From an uncultured Eubacteriales bacterium (lineage in GTDB: Bacteria > Bacillota > Clostridia > Christensenellales > CAG-314), in NCBI GenBank assembly GCA_949289125.1, contig CASEME010000018.1:62001-126000 (forward strand): a stretch of 64,000 nucleotides of DNA. Direction: 5' to 3'. Below, one piece after another: positions 19,941-28,658 of the stretch. Positions within the stretch are counted from its first letter, which is position 1, and each line of letters opens with the position of its first letter. The notes beneath the pieces are model-generated. The model saw nothing but the letters and a program-made list of their open reading frames with translations, did not search any database and was not told the origin of the DNA. A program made the translations under genes and the position numbers.

Positions 19941-19985
19941 GTAAAAAAAAACCACAAGATACTCACTGTATCTTGTGGTTTTTGT
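19941..19985 (-). terminator. Intrinsic terminator downstream of tRNA-Arg
   Basis: ACCACAAGATA / TATCTTGTGGT hairpin (19951-19961 and 19969-19979) with a run of about nine T on the minus strand. T-rich on the plus side too. Confidence 0.92.
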
Positions 19986-20013
19986 TGTTGACATCCTTTT
20001 CGTCAACTAAATA

Positions 20014-20089
20014 TGGCGCACCCGTCGGGACTCGAACCCGAAACAATGCCGTCGGAGGGCATGATTTTATCCAATTAGACTACGAGTGC
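20014..20089 (-). tRNA. tRNA-Arg (anticodon CCG)
   Basis: A 76-nt cloverleaf with CCA encoded. The acceptor stem is GCACTCG / CGGGTGC with one G-U pair, the anticodon stem ATGCC / GGCAT encloses CTCCGAC (anticodon CCG, codon CGG), and the T arm contains GGTTCGAGTCC. Discriminator base G. Confidence 0.93.
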
Positions 20090-20096
20090 ATACTGC

Positions 20097-20123
20097 GTGG
20101 CTGCGTCCAAAAGATGCAGCCAC
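20097..20123. terminator. Hairpin between hydrogenase and tRNA-Arg genes
   Basis: GTGGCTGCGTC pairs with GATGCAGCCAC (one G-U) around a five-base loop. There is no U-tract, so it may be an mRNA 3' end or processing structure rather than a classical terminator. Confidence 0.5.
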
Positions 20124-20198
20124 CACTAATACAATTATTCTATATGTTAACAACCATACTATGTATCTAACAATACACCGACATTATCAACAGTTATA

Positions 20199-21644
20199 TC
20201 AGTCGTCTAACTTGCCTTTGTTATACTGTTCTACGCTGTCGTCCACTGTCTTGCGTGTAGCAAGTCTGCCATACTTATCAACCATAGCCGCATTGCCCAT
20301 ACCTTGATGCAAGCACAATGGTCCGTTGATACAGCCGCCGTCACACGCCATACCTTCAAAGAAGTTTTCCAAACTTTTGCCTGCACGAAGTTTGAGCAAA
20401 TTGACGCGACACTCGTCCAAGCCGTTCATAGCTACAGGTTTGATACCCTCTATGCCCTTTGCCTTTGCAACATCGGTGATGCCCTGTTTGATACCGCCCG
20501 ACTTAGCAAAAATTCTGCCATAGAAAGATGCGTCATCAAGTTTTGTAGGTGGCAACTGTTTGATGTCCACATTGCGTGCGTCAAAAAATGCCTGTAATTC
20601 TTCAAAGGACAGCGACGTATCTATAAGTCCGTGTGTGCGTTCGGCACGGCACTCCATCTTTTTGGAAGCGCAAGGTCCTATAAACACGCACTTTGCTTTG
20701 GGATCGTGCGCTTTGATTGTCTTTGCTGTCTCCACCATTGGGCTCAAAGACGAACTGACGTATTTGGCAAGGTCGGGGAAGTTTTTGTTGACGAAGTCCA
20801 CAAATGACGGACAGCAACTTGTGGTAAGCACACCGTTGTGTTGCCACTCTTCTGCCTCATGTGCAAGACAGACGTCTGCACCAAAAGCCGCCTCTACTAC
20901 TCTGCAAAAGCCCAACTGCATTATGCCCGATACTACCTGTTCCACATTGGCGTACTCAAACTGCGCAGCAATACTTGGTGCAACAATGGCATATACGTTT
21001 ATCTTTTTGGCTTTGGCATCGCGCAAGATGTCCAACGTTTCCATAATCATGGACTTATCTTGTATTGCTCCAAAGGGGCACTGTCTTACGCATGCACCGC
21101 AGGAGATACATTTGTTTTCGTCCACCACGGCTTTTTTGTCCTCGGGGCGAATACTTATTGCTTTTACCTTGCAGCTTGTGACGCAAGGCCGTTGTTGTTT
21201 GATAATAGCGCCGTAAGGACAAGCAGATACGCACTTGCCGCACTCAATACACTTGTCTTTGTCTATCACCGAATGTTTGTCCACAATGGAAATAGCATCT
21301 CTCGGACACACTTCCTGACACTTGTGTGACAAACAACCACGACATGCCGTTGTTACCAATATACCGTCCGCGGGACATTCGTCGCAAGCTATGTCAATAA
21401 CGGTCACTACCGACTTGTCACCCTTTTTGATGCCGCGTTGCACTACGCTAAGTCTTTCTTGAAAGATTGCACGTTCTTTATAAACGCAACAGCGCAAAGT
21501 GCCTTTGGGACCGGGCAAAGCAGACTTGGGTATGTCGATAAGCGCAGTGTCCATTCTGCCTTCGTCATAGGCTTTTATCATCTCGCGTACAGCTTTGTAC
21601 TTGAGTCCTTGTACGTGTGTATCAAAAATTCTGTTCTCTATCAT
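20199..21644 (-). CDS. Monomeric [FeFe]-hydrogenase, group B type
   Basis: Cytoplasmic enzyme interconverting H+ and H2 with ferredoxin electrons. About 481 residues from the ATG at 21644 (AAAGGGG seven bases upstream; an in-frame codon at 21674 lacks a site). The N-terminal half holds several CxxCxxCxxxCP [4Fe-4S] motifs (CIECGKCVSACP, CISCGACVRQCP). The C-terminal H-cluster domain has TTSCCPSF (L1), GPCASKKME (L2) and EGMACDGGCINGP (L3). The L1 and L3 variants match the monomeric B-type group rather than classical group A. A TTGACG-18-TATTAT promoter precedes it. Maturases HydEFG are not in the window. Confidence 0.93.
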   Translation of the reverse strand: MIENRIFDTHVQGLKYKAVREMIKAYDEGRMDTALIDIPKSALPGPKGTLRCCVYKERAIFQERLSVVQRGIKKGDKSVVTVIDIACDECPADGILVTTACRGCLSHKCQEVCPRDAISIVDKHSVIDKDKCIECGKCVSACPYGAIIKQQRPCVTSCKVKAISIRPEDKKAVVDENKCISCGACVRQCPFGAIQDKSMIMETLDILRDAKAKKINVYAIVAPSIAAQFEYANVEQVVSGIMQLGFCRVVEAAFGADVCLAHEAEEWQHNGVLTTSCCPSFVDFVNKNFPDLAKYVSSSLSPMVETAKTIKAHDPKAKCVFIGPCASKKMECRAERTHGLIDTSLSFEELQAFFDARNVDIKQLPPTKLDDASFYGRIFAKSGGIKQGITDVAKAKGIEGIKPVAMNGLDECRVNLLKLRAGKSLENFFEGMACDGGCINGPLCLHQGMGNAAMVDKYGRLATRKTVDDSVEQYNKGKLDD

Positions 21645-21693
21645 AGTTTTCCCCTTTGTAACTGTGACGAACAAGCGTCCTTTTGTAATTATT

Positions 21694-21723
21694 ATAATAC
21701 CCGAATACCTGTACTTACGTCAA
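21694..21723 (-). promoter_or_regulatory. Promoter candidate of the hydrogenase gene
   Basis: TTGACG (21718-21723) and TATTAT (21694-21699), 18-bp spacer, minus strand. An overlapping TATAAT is spaced too far from this -35. Confidence 0.5.
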
Positions 21724-21868
21724 CAAAATATGGCAATTTTGGCAAAATTTGCAAAAATTGCAATGCAAACTTTACAATGCACATATCCATTTGTGACGCA
21801 CGGCAATTATTCACCTTGACAAATTGTCAACAGTAGTATCAACTTTCAACAATTAGTTGCAACAACAA

Positions 21869-21899
21869 AGCCGTTGTATGCACAAAGCACACAACGGCT
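21869..21899 (-). terminator. Hairpin downstream of hpf
   Basis: AGCCGTTGT (21869-21877) pairs with ACAACGGCT (21891-21899), followed on the minus strand by the weak T-rich TTGTTGTTGC. Confidence 0.6.
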
Positions 21900-21941
21900 G
21901 TATTGTATAGTTTGACCAAGCAACTTGCACTATGTGCAATA

Positions 21942-22472
21942 TTACTCCTCGTACGGTTGAAGATGTCCTATTGTACCGTTCTTTCTGCGATATACGGCTT
22001 CCACTCTGCCGTTGTCGTTGTTTACAAACAAGTAGAAATCGTGCCCTACCATTTCCAAATTTTCTGCCGCTTCAATAGCTGTCATAGACTCTATGGGGAA
22101 ACGCTTAACTTTAGCAATTTCTACAGGAGCCAACTCTACATCGGACACAAACTGATAGTCTGTATCGGGAGCGGGCATCTTCTTTCTACGATTGAGCTTG
22201 TCGCGGTATTTTACTATCTGACGCTCTATTTTGGGCAAGCATTCGTCAATATTGTAGTACATTGTGTTACCAATAACTTCCGAACGCAACTGCGTGCCGT
22301 GATAATTGATGGACAATTCCATTTTGCACAGTCTGCCAAGATCGGTCATCACCACTTTGGCAACTGTGTCGCTATCGGGAAAATATTTGTCAAGTTTTTT
22401 TATCTTGTTTTGCAATATCTGATTGAGCCTGTCCGACACATGGTAGTTTTTTGCTACAATTTCTAACTTCAT
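21942..22472 (-). CDS. hpf: Ribosome hibernation promoting factor, long form
   Basis: HPF binds the 30S subunit and promotes dimerisation of idle ribosomes into 100S particles. The 176-residue length and the C-terminal domain (FPIESMTAIEAAENLEMVGHDFYLF...) identify the long, self-dimerising form of Gram-positives. The N-terminal domain is of the S30AE/YfiA type. The ATG at 22472 is preceded by AAGGAGGAAG; an upstream in-frame extension to 22535 would run over the promoter and is rejected. Promoter TTGAAA-17-TATAAT. Confidence 0.96.
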   Translation of the reverse strand: MKLEIVAKNYHVSDRLNQILQNKIKKLDKYFPDSDTVAKVVMTDLGRLCKMELSINYHGTQLRSEVIGNTMYYNIDECLPKIERQIVKYRDKLNRRKKMPAPDTDYQFVSDVELAPVEIAKVKRFPIESMTAIEAAENLEMVGHDFYLFVNNDNGRVEAVYRRKNGTIGHLQPYEE

Positions 22473-22514
22473 AATTCTTCCTCCTTCCGTGTGTTGTCGG
22501 TTTTTTACATCTGT

Positions 22515-22543
22515 ATTATACCACATCAAAAACACCTTTTCAA
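22515..22543 (-). promoter_or_regulatory. Sigma-A-type promoter of hpf
   Basis: TTGAAA (22538-22543) and TATAAT (22515-22520), 17-bp spacer, minus strand. Confidence 0.78.
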
Positions 22544-22656
22544 CACTTTCCAGAAAATACCTTTGTTTTTTTCATTATTTTATAAACTGACATACAACAT
22601 ATCACACTATGTAGTGTGCTCAAGGTATTGTGGTGTACGTTGTTGGGTATTGAACA

Positions 22657-25119
22657 CTATTCCATATAGAATACCAGCTTACCTCTATCGTGTTGCACGG
22701 TGATAATTTGCCCTTCCTGTATTTCGCCGTTAAGCAATTTTTCTGCCAACACATCTTCCACTCTGCGTTGAATAAGTCGCTTAAGCGGACGTGCACCGTA
22801 TTCCATATCGTACCCTTCCATAGCAAGATACTCTATTGCACTTTCGGTAAAGCGCAACTCTATCTTACCTTTTAACCTGTTGACAAGGGACAAACACAGC
22901 AACTTGGTAATTTGCTTGGCTTCCTCGGCGTTGAGGTGTCTGAACAACACAATCTCGTCTATACGGTTGAGAAACTCGGGACGAAACCGTCTGCGCAAAG
23001 CCGTATTGACGCTTTGTTCCAATTCTTCTGGACGCACAGCACCGCCTGAACCACTGCTTGCGCCCACGTTGCTTGTAAGAATAATGACCGTATTGCGAAA
23101 ATCCACTACTTTGCCGTGCGAGTCGGTAAGTCTGCCTTCGTCCAATATCTGCAACATAAGGTTGAATACATCGGGGTGCGCCTTTTCTATCTCGTCAAAC
23201 AGCACTACCGAATAGGGGTGACGGCGCACTTTTTCGCACAATATGCCACTTTCCTCAAAGCCAACGTACCCTGGAGGTGCTCCAATCAGTTTGGACACAG
23301 ATTGCTTTTCCATATATTCGCTCATATCCAAACGAATAACTTGGTTGGCATCTCCAAACATACATTCGGCAACGGCTTTGGTAAGTTCGGTCTTACCTAC
23401 GCCCGTTGGTCCTACAAAAATAAAACTACCTATAGGACGATTGGGATCTTTGAGCCCTGCACGTGCACGGCGTATAGCTCTCGACACGGCCTGCACGGCT
23501 TGTTGCTGACCTACTACGCGCTTGGATAGTATTTCCTCAAGGTGCAACAGCTTGTCCCGTTCGGTACGGCTTATCTGCGTAACAGGTATTCCCGTCCACT
23601 GTGCCACCACTTGTGCAATATGTTCGGAAGTCACGTGCACTTTGTAGCTTTGCTGTTGTCTGTTGTACTGCATAAGCTGTACTTCATATGTGCGATACAT
23701 CTGTTCGTACTGAGTGTTTAGCTGTCCCAACAAATTGAGGTCGCCACTCTTTAGCGCCTGTTGTCTGCGCACTTTGAGTGATTGCAACTGTTTGACTAAC
23801 TGTGACAAACCGTCGGGCACAGCATTGACATTGACCTTTACCCTACTGCATGCTTCGTCCAAAAGGTCAAATGCCTTGTCGGGCAAAAATCTGTCGTTGA
23901 CATAACGCACAGACAGTTTGACTGCGCTGTCCAACGCACTGTCGTCTATTATTACGCCGTGATGTTGCTCGTACTTGCCTCTTACGCCGCGCAGTATGGC
24001 TATTGCCTGCTCTACAGTAGGCTGCTCGATAAGCACAGGTTGAAAACGTCTTTCCAATGCAGGATCTTTTTCGATATACTTGTGGTACTCGTCCAAAGTA
24101 GTAGCGCCCATCACTTGCAGTTTGCCACGTGCAAGCACAGGTTTGATTATCTCTGCGGCGTCCATACTGCCTTCTGTGCCGCCGCCTGCGCCCACTATAT
24201 TGTGTATTTCGTTAATAAACAGTATTACGTTACCCGCCTTTTTGACAGCGTCCAAAGCGTTTTTGAGGCGTTCTTCAAAGTCGCCTCTGTAACGTGTGCC
24301 TGCCACCATACCAGCCACGTCAAGCTCCACCAACCGCTTGTCTGCCAAAGCAAGAGGCACATTGCCGTCCACTATTGCCTGCGCCAATCCTTCGGCAACG
24401 GCAGACTTGCCTACGCCTGCCTCCCCCACAAGCACAGGGTTGTTTTTGTTGCGACGTGAAAATATCTGAATAATGCGCTCTATTTCCTTTTCTCTGCCAA
24501 TCAACGGATCGTATTTGCCTTCGCGCGCACGTTCGGTCATATCTGTGCCGTAAGGAATATCCACTTTGTATTCTTCCACACTGCCGTTGTCAGCATAAGC
24601 TGTCTGCTTGGCATAAGGTGTTGCAGAATAGGCAGAGGTGTCTGCTGCCTCAGCGCTTTCCTCTTTGCGGTAGCCGTTCTCCGAATACGCATCGTAAAAG
24701 TTTTGCTTGTTGGGGCTTTTGTCCAATATGTATCTCAACAAATTGAGCGGTTCCAACTTGCGTTGTTTCAATCTATAAGCAATAGTACCGTATGCATAAC
24801 AGTTTTGCAAAGACAATATAGCCAACAGCATGTGTACACAATCGACATCGGCATCGCGAAAATTGTTGCAAATGGTAGCCATTACGTTTAGCATCTCGCC
24901 CACTTCTTTTTTGACTGTCAATGTGCCGTATCCCATACCGTCACTTGGATAGGACAAATTGTCTTTGGTAATACCAAACTCTTCCAAATAATGTTTGGCA
25001 TCACTTTCCACATTGACCAAAGCAACAAGATAGTGCCGCGTATCTTTTTCTCTGAATTTGTTATCCCGCGCATATTTGTCTGCATACGCAAGAACTTCTT
25101 GCAACTGTTCTGTATACAT
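22657..25119 (-). CDS. ClpC/ClpA-like AAA+ chaperone ATPase, divergent
   Basis: An 820-residue Hsp100 protein from the ATG at 25119 (CAGGAG upstream; longer in-frame forms to 25308 are rejected). Divergent N-domain repeats (1-140), a low-complexity linker, D1 with Walker A GEAGVGKS (232-239), a short middle domain (~437-490), and D2 with Walker A GPTGVGKT (570-577) and FDEIEKAHPD. Two oddities are seen. The D1 Walker B reads LFINEIH with Asn303 for the usual Asp. The D2 loop after TSNVGAS (about 685-703) is short and Ser/Gly-rich, without the (I/L/V)GF tripeptide that docks ClpP. It may therefore be a protease-independent disaggregase. No ctsR or mcsAB is adjacent. Confidence 0.88.
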   Translation of the reverse strand: MYTEQLQEVLAYADKYARDNKFREKDTRHYLVALVNVESDAKHYLEEFGITKDNLSYPSDGMGYGTLTVKKEVGEMLNVMATICNNFRDADVDCVHMLLAILSLQNCYAYGTIAYRLKQRKLEPLNLLRYILDKSPNKQNFYDAYSENGYRKEESAEAADTSAYSATPYAKQTAYADNGSVEEYKVDIPYGTDMTERAREGKYDPLIGREKEIERIIQIFSRRNKNNPVLVGEAGVGKSAVAEGLAQAIVDGNVPLALADKRLVELDVAGMVAGTRYRGDFEERLKNALDAVKKAGNVILFINEIHNIVGAGGGTEGSMDAAEIIKPVLARGKLQVMGATTLDEYHKYIEKDPALERRFQPVLIEQPTVEQAIAILRGVRGKYEQHHGVIIDDSALDSAVKLSVRYVNDRFLPDKAFDLLDEACSRVKVNVNAVPDGLSQLVKQLQSLKVRRQQALKSGDLNLLGQLNTQYEQMYRTYEVQLMQYNRQQQSYKVHVTSEHIAQVVAQWTGIPVTQISRTERDKLLHLEEILSKRVVGQQQAVQAVSRAIRRARAGLKDPNRPIGSFIFVGPTGVGKTELTKAVAECMFGDANQVIRLDMSEYMEKQSVSKLIGAPPGYVGFEESGILCEKVRRHPYSVVLFDEIEKAHPDVFNLMLQILDEGRLTDSHGKVVDFRNTVIILTSNVGASSGSGGAVRPEELEQSVNTALRRRFRPEFLNRIDEIVLFRHLNAEEAKQITKLLCLSLVNRLKGKIELRFTESAIEYLAMEGYDMEYGARPLKRLIQRRVEDVLAEKLLNGEIQEGQIITVQHDRGKLVFYME

Positions 25120-25214
25120 ATCTGCTCCTGTCAGCGACAAAAAAATGCCGCAACATTGAATTAACAACATTGTAGCATTTTTGTAGGTCTTTGACAACAC
25201 TTTTGGTGTTTTCT

Positions 25215-27809
25215 TTATTTTACAGGTTGCAATTTGCGCACTCTCAACCCTTGCAACGGGTAGTACATCTCGGTTATCGCCAAGGGCACAAGTGCCAACG
25301 CTATGCAAGCGCCAAACTGCACTGCAGACAACGACGTCATACCAAACAGCGTTGCAAGCGGACGTATATAGATAACCGCCAACACAAGCAACAACGATAC
25401 CAACAGACTAATTACCATAAACGCAGATGGTTTTTGCAACAATGCAGACTGTTTAACACGCGTTTCGTAAGCAAAAAACAACTGAGATATAGCCAACACT
25501 GCAAAGCACATTGTGGTAGCAGTAACGGCATCTGTAGCGTTGCCTACAGCGTAAGCTGCTATTGCCAAAAGCGACATCAGCACGCCATAAATACACACAA
25601 GCCACCATTGCCGTTTGGACAACAGACCTTCGTTGAGTTTTTGTGGCGGTCTGTTCATAACATCTTGCTCGCGTTGTTGCATACCCAACGCAACTGCGGG
25701 CAAACCGTCTGTAGCAAGATTGATCCACAACAACTGCATAGAGCACAAAGGTGACACGTCAAAAATAAGCAAGGACAAAAATACCGTCAACACTTCGCCC
25801 ACATTGCAACTCAACAAATAAAACACTGCTTTGCGTATATTGTCAAATACGTTGCGCCCTGTGGCTACCGCTTCTACTATAGTTGCAAAATTGTCATCGG
25901 TAAGCACCATATCGGCTGTGCTTTTGGCTACTTCCGTACCCGTCTTGCCCATAGCGCAACCTATATCTGCACGCTTCAATGCCGGTGCATCGTTGACACC
26001 GTCTCCCGTCATAGCCACAACTTCGCCTTGGCGTTGCAACGCCTCTACAATGCGCAACTTGTCCGCTGGCGTTGTGCGCGCATATACTGCAACTTTATCT
26101 ACGCATTTGTCCAGCTGGCTGTCCGTCATTGTTGACAAGTCCATACCGCTAAGCACAATATCGTCTGTACGCAAAATGCCCAACTGACGTGCTATCTCTG
26201 TTGCTGTGTCCACGCTGTCGCCCGTTATCATAACAGGACGTATGCCTGCACTGCGACAGGTTGCTACTGCTTGTTTTACTTCAGGACGGGGCGGATCTAT
26301 CATAGCTATCAGCCCAACAAGCGTCATGCCACTTTCTGCCTTTTGTTGAGTAACAGATTGGTCCACACGCTTTACTGCCACAGCAAGCACACGATACCCT
26401 CTTGCAGAGAGTTGAGCGCACTGCTTAACAAACTTACCTCCGTTGACGCAATCACGTGCCATAATGTCGGGCGCGCCTTTGGTGACAGACAGCAAGCCCT
26501 TTTGGTCACGAGTGATTACCGTCATTTTTTTGCGATCGCTGTCAAAGGGATACTCTGCTATGCGTTCACCGCCGTAGTCTATGCCCAAAGTTTGTGCACA
26601 TTCTATTATTGCCGCTTCTGTGGCGTCAGACGAAGTTGTGCCTTGTTCGGTAAGTTCGCAACACAATGCACTAAGGCGCAACACGTGTTTTGCACTGTCG
26701 GACAGTTTGGTATTGCTGTCTATGTCGTACAACTTGCCGTCATACACGTACTGAAGGTGCATAGCGTTCATGGTAAGCGTGCCCGTCTTGTCACTGCATA
26801 TCACCGTTGCGCTGCCCAAAGTTTCCACTGCGGGCAAACGACGTACTACTGCACGGTTTTGTGCCAATGTCTGCACGCCACGCGCCATAACTATTGTTAC
26901 TATTGCCAACAAACCTTCGGGGATTGCCGCAACCGCCAAAGAAATACTATCGAGCAATATTCTTATCAGTACAGTAGTAATATGCTCATCAGGCTTCATA
27001 GTAGATATGCCTTTGACAAGCGCCACTATCATGACCGCGGCACATACGGCAAGGCACAATGCGCCAATCAATGCAGACAACTTTTTGAGGCGTTGTTGCA
27101 TAGGTGTTGCTCTGTCTGCCGTATCGCGCAACAATGAGGCTATTTTGCCCATCTCCGTTTGTGCGCCTATAGCATACACTACGGCTTTGCAGTTACCCTT
27201 TTGCAAAAATGTACCGCAATACAAAATGTTGCTTCGTTGAGCAAGCGGAGTATCGGCTTTCAACTTTGCGTTGGCGTTTTTGGTGACGTTGAGCGATTCG
27301 CCTGTCAAAGCTGCCTCGTTGACAGTGACGCCTGCCCCCTCTACAAGTCTGCAATCGGCAGGCACAATATCGCCTGCACTCAGCAAAATTATATCCCCAA
27401 ACGTCAGTTCCTCACTGTCAATAATGGTTACCACACCATCACGCAATACACGCACCTTGCGTGCAGACAGTTGCTTTAGTGCTTGTAACGATTTTTGCGC
27501 CTTATGCTCCTGCGCAGTACCCAATGCGGCGTTGAGTATAACTATTGCCACTATTATTATGCAGTCCCATACATCCTCGCCCTGCCACAATGCCATTGCA
27601 AAGGAAATTGCCGCGGCAACCAACAAAATTATTGTCATCATATCGGCAAACTGCGAAAAAAACCTGCGCACTATACCTATTGGTCGTTTGGACGGTAGCA
27701 TATTGTCGCCGTGCTTTGTACGACGTAGTCGGGCTTCTGTATCGGTAAGCCCTGCCGTGCTGTCCGTATCCAAACTTTGCAAAACTTCAGTTAAATTTTT
27801 ATCGTGCAA
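25215..27809 (-). CDS. Cation-transporting P-type ATPase, Ca2+ type (P2)
   Basis: An 864-residue membrane pump. The N-terminal cation-ATPase domain is followed by the actuator TGES, phosphorylation motif DKTGTLT, hinge TGDGVNDAPAL and about ten membrane helices. The AAIPEGL motif in M4 and the NLATDGLPA segment in M6 are typical of Ca2+-ATPases of the SERCA/PMR1 type, pointing to Ca2+ (or Mn2+) export. The start is a TTG at 27809 with GGGGTGGGG upstream; no better in-frame ATG is seen. It has no close operon partner. Substrate is inferred from the membrane motifs. Confidence 0.93.
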   Translation of the reverse strand: MHDKNLTEVLQSLDTDSTAGLTDTEARLRRTKHGDNMLPSKRPIGIVRRFFSQFADMMTIILLVAAAISFAMALWQGEDVWDCIIIVAIVILNAALGTAQEHKAQKSLQALKQLSARKVRVLRDGVVTIIDSEELTFGDIILLSAGDIVPADCRLVEGAGVTVNEAALTGESLNVTKNANAKLKADTPLAQRSNILYCGTFLQKGNCKAVVYAIGAQTEMGKIASLLRDTADRATPMQQRLKKLSALIGALCLAVCAAVMIVALVKGISTMKPDEHITTVLIRILLDSISLAVAAIPEGLLAIVTIVMARGVQTLAQNRAVVRRLPAVETLGSATVICSDKTGTLTMNAMHLQYVYDGKLYDIDSNTKLSDSAKHVLRLSALCCELTEQGTTSSDATEAAIIECAQTLGIDYGGERIAEYPFDSDRKKMTVITRDQKGLLSVTKGAPDIMARDCVNGGKFVKQCAQLSARGYRVLAVAVKRVDQSVTQQKAESGMTLVGLIAMIDPPRPEVKQAVATCRSAGIRPVMITGDSVDTATEIARQLGILRTDDIVLSGMDLSTMTDSQLDKCVDKVAVYARTTPADKLRIVEALQRQGEVVAMTGDGVNDAPALKRADIGCAMGKTGTEVAKSTADMVLTDDNFATIVEAVATGRNVFDNIRKAVFYLLSCNVGEVLTVFLSLLIFDVSPLCSMQLLWINLATDGLPAVALGMQQREQDVMNRPPQKLNEGLLSKRQWWLVCIYGVLMSLLAIAAYAVGNATDAVTATTMCFAVLAISQLFFAYETRVKQSALLQKPSAFMVISLLVSLLLVLAVIYIRPLATLFGMTSLSAVQFGACIALALVPLAITEMYYPLQGLRVRKLQPVK

Positions 27810-27911
27810 AATACCCCACCCCTTGTCCGATGTTTCTCTACTAACTTATGAAAGTTGATGCGCACTTATGAGAACAACAAAGGCTTAGCGTGCATGCAAA
27901 TAACTTAGCAA

Positions 27912-27985
27912 CAAAAAAACGACTGCCTATATAAAGCGTTGCTTACAAAGTTAGCTTGTAAGATAGCTCAACTAACAGTCGTTTG
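27912..27985 (-). terminator. Branched terminator downstream of nitroreductase
   Basis: AACGACTG (27918-27925) pairs with CAGTCGTT (27976-27983), enclosing a second stem CTTACAA / TTGTAAG. On the minus strand it is followed by GTTTTTTTG. Confidence 0.85.
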
Positions 27986-28035
27986 TTTGCAGTAACAATA
28001 TTACAACTTTACTTAGTGATGTTTAGCAATGTGTA

Positions 28036-28566
28036 TTAGTCTTCTATTATTTTCACAGTATCGTCAAAAGCACGACGGTTTTTGGGACGAAGCACGTCGT
28101 CCGATGCCGCATATCCAAGAGCCAATACCAATGCAGGTTGATTGTTTTGTCCAATAACCTCGTTGATACGCTTAAAGTTGAGTCTACCAATGATGCAAGA
28201 GGAAAGTCCCAATTCGCAAGCCACAAGACACATCTGCATAATGCACATACCTATGTCCATAGGGCGGAAGTCCTGCATATCCAAACCTTCAACATGCACG
28301 GGTTGTCCCTGAGGCAACATACTGACCACTATATATGTATTGCAGTTTTGCAAAAAGGCATTGCCACCACCTGTACGGCAGATATCGGCAATTTGTTGTG
28401 CCTTAGTGCCCACTACTGCAGTAAGTTGCCAAGGCTGAGCGTTGCGTGCTGAGGGAGAACATACGCCTGCTTGCAATACTTTTACAAGTTTGTCGCGTTC
28501 TACTTGGCGAGTTTTGTCAAAGTTGCGGCAACTCTGACGTTGTATTATTGCTTGACTAACATTCAT
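28036..28566 (-). CDS. Nitroreductase-family flavoprotein
   Basis: A 176-residue FMN-dependent NAD(P)H oxidoreductase, short like other minimal clostridial members. The RQSCRNFD start (phosphate-binding Arg/Ser), SPSARNAQPW and the DIGMCIMQMCLVACELGLSSC helix are family hallmarks. The start ATG at 28566 has GGGAGG upstream. Likely reduces nitroaromatics or quinones; the physiological substrate is unknown. Followed by a terminator, so it ends its transcript. Confidence 0.92.
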   Translation of the reverse strand: MNVSQAIIQRQSCRNFDKTRQVERDKLVKVLQAGVCSPSARNAQPWQLTAVVGTKAQQIADICRTGGGNAFLQNCNTYIVVSMLPQGQPVHVEGLDMQDFRPMDIGMCIMQMCLVACELGLSSCIIGRLNFKRINEVIGQNNQPALVLALGYAASDDVLRPKNRRAFDDTVKIIED

Positions 28567-28658
28567 AACAATTACCTCCCTTTAGATGTATGAAGTTGAT
28601 TTGCTTGATATGCAATCTGCAACATACAGACTACCTATTGTTGCATATTGTCGGTAAG

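Noticed and set aside
22657-25308. N-terminally extended reading of the ClpC-like protein
   Set aside because: The extra 63 residues have no ribosome-binding site and no family resemblance; the ATG at 25119 has CAGGAG upstream.
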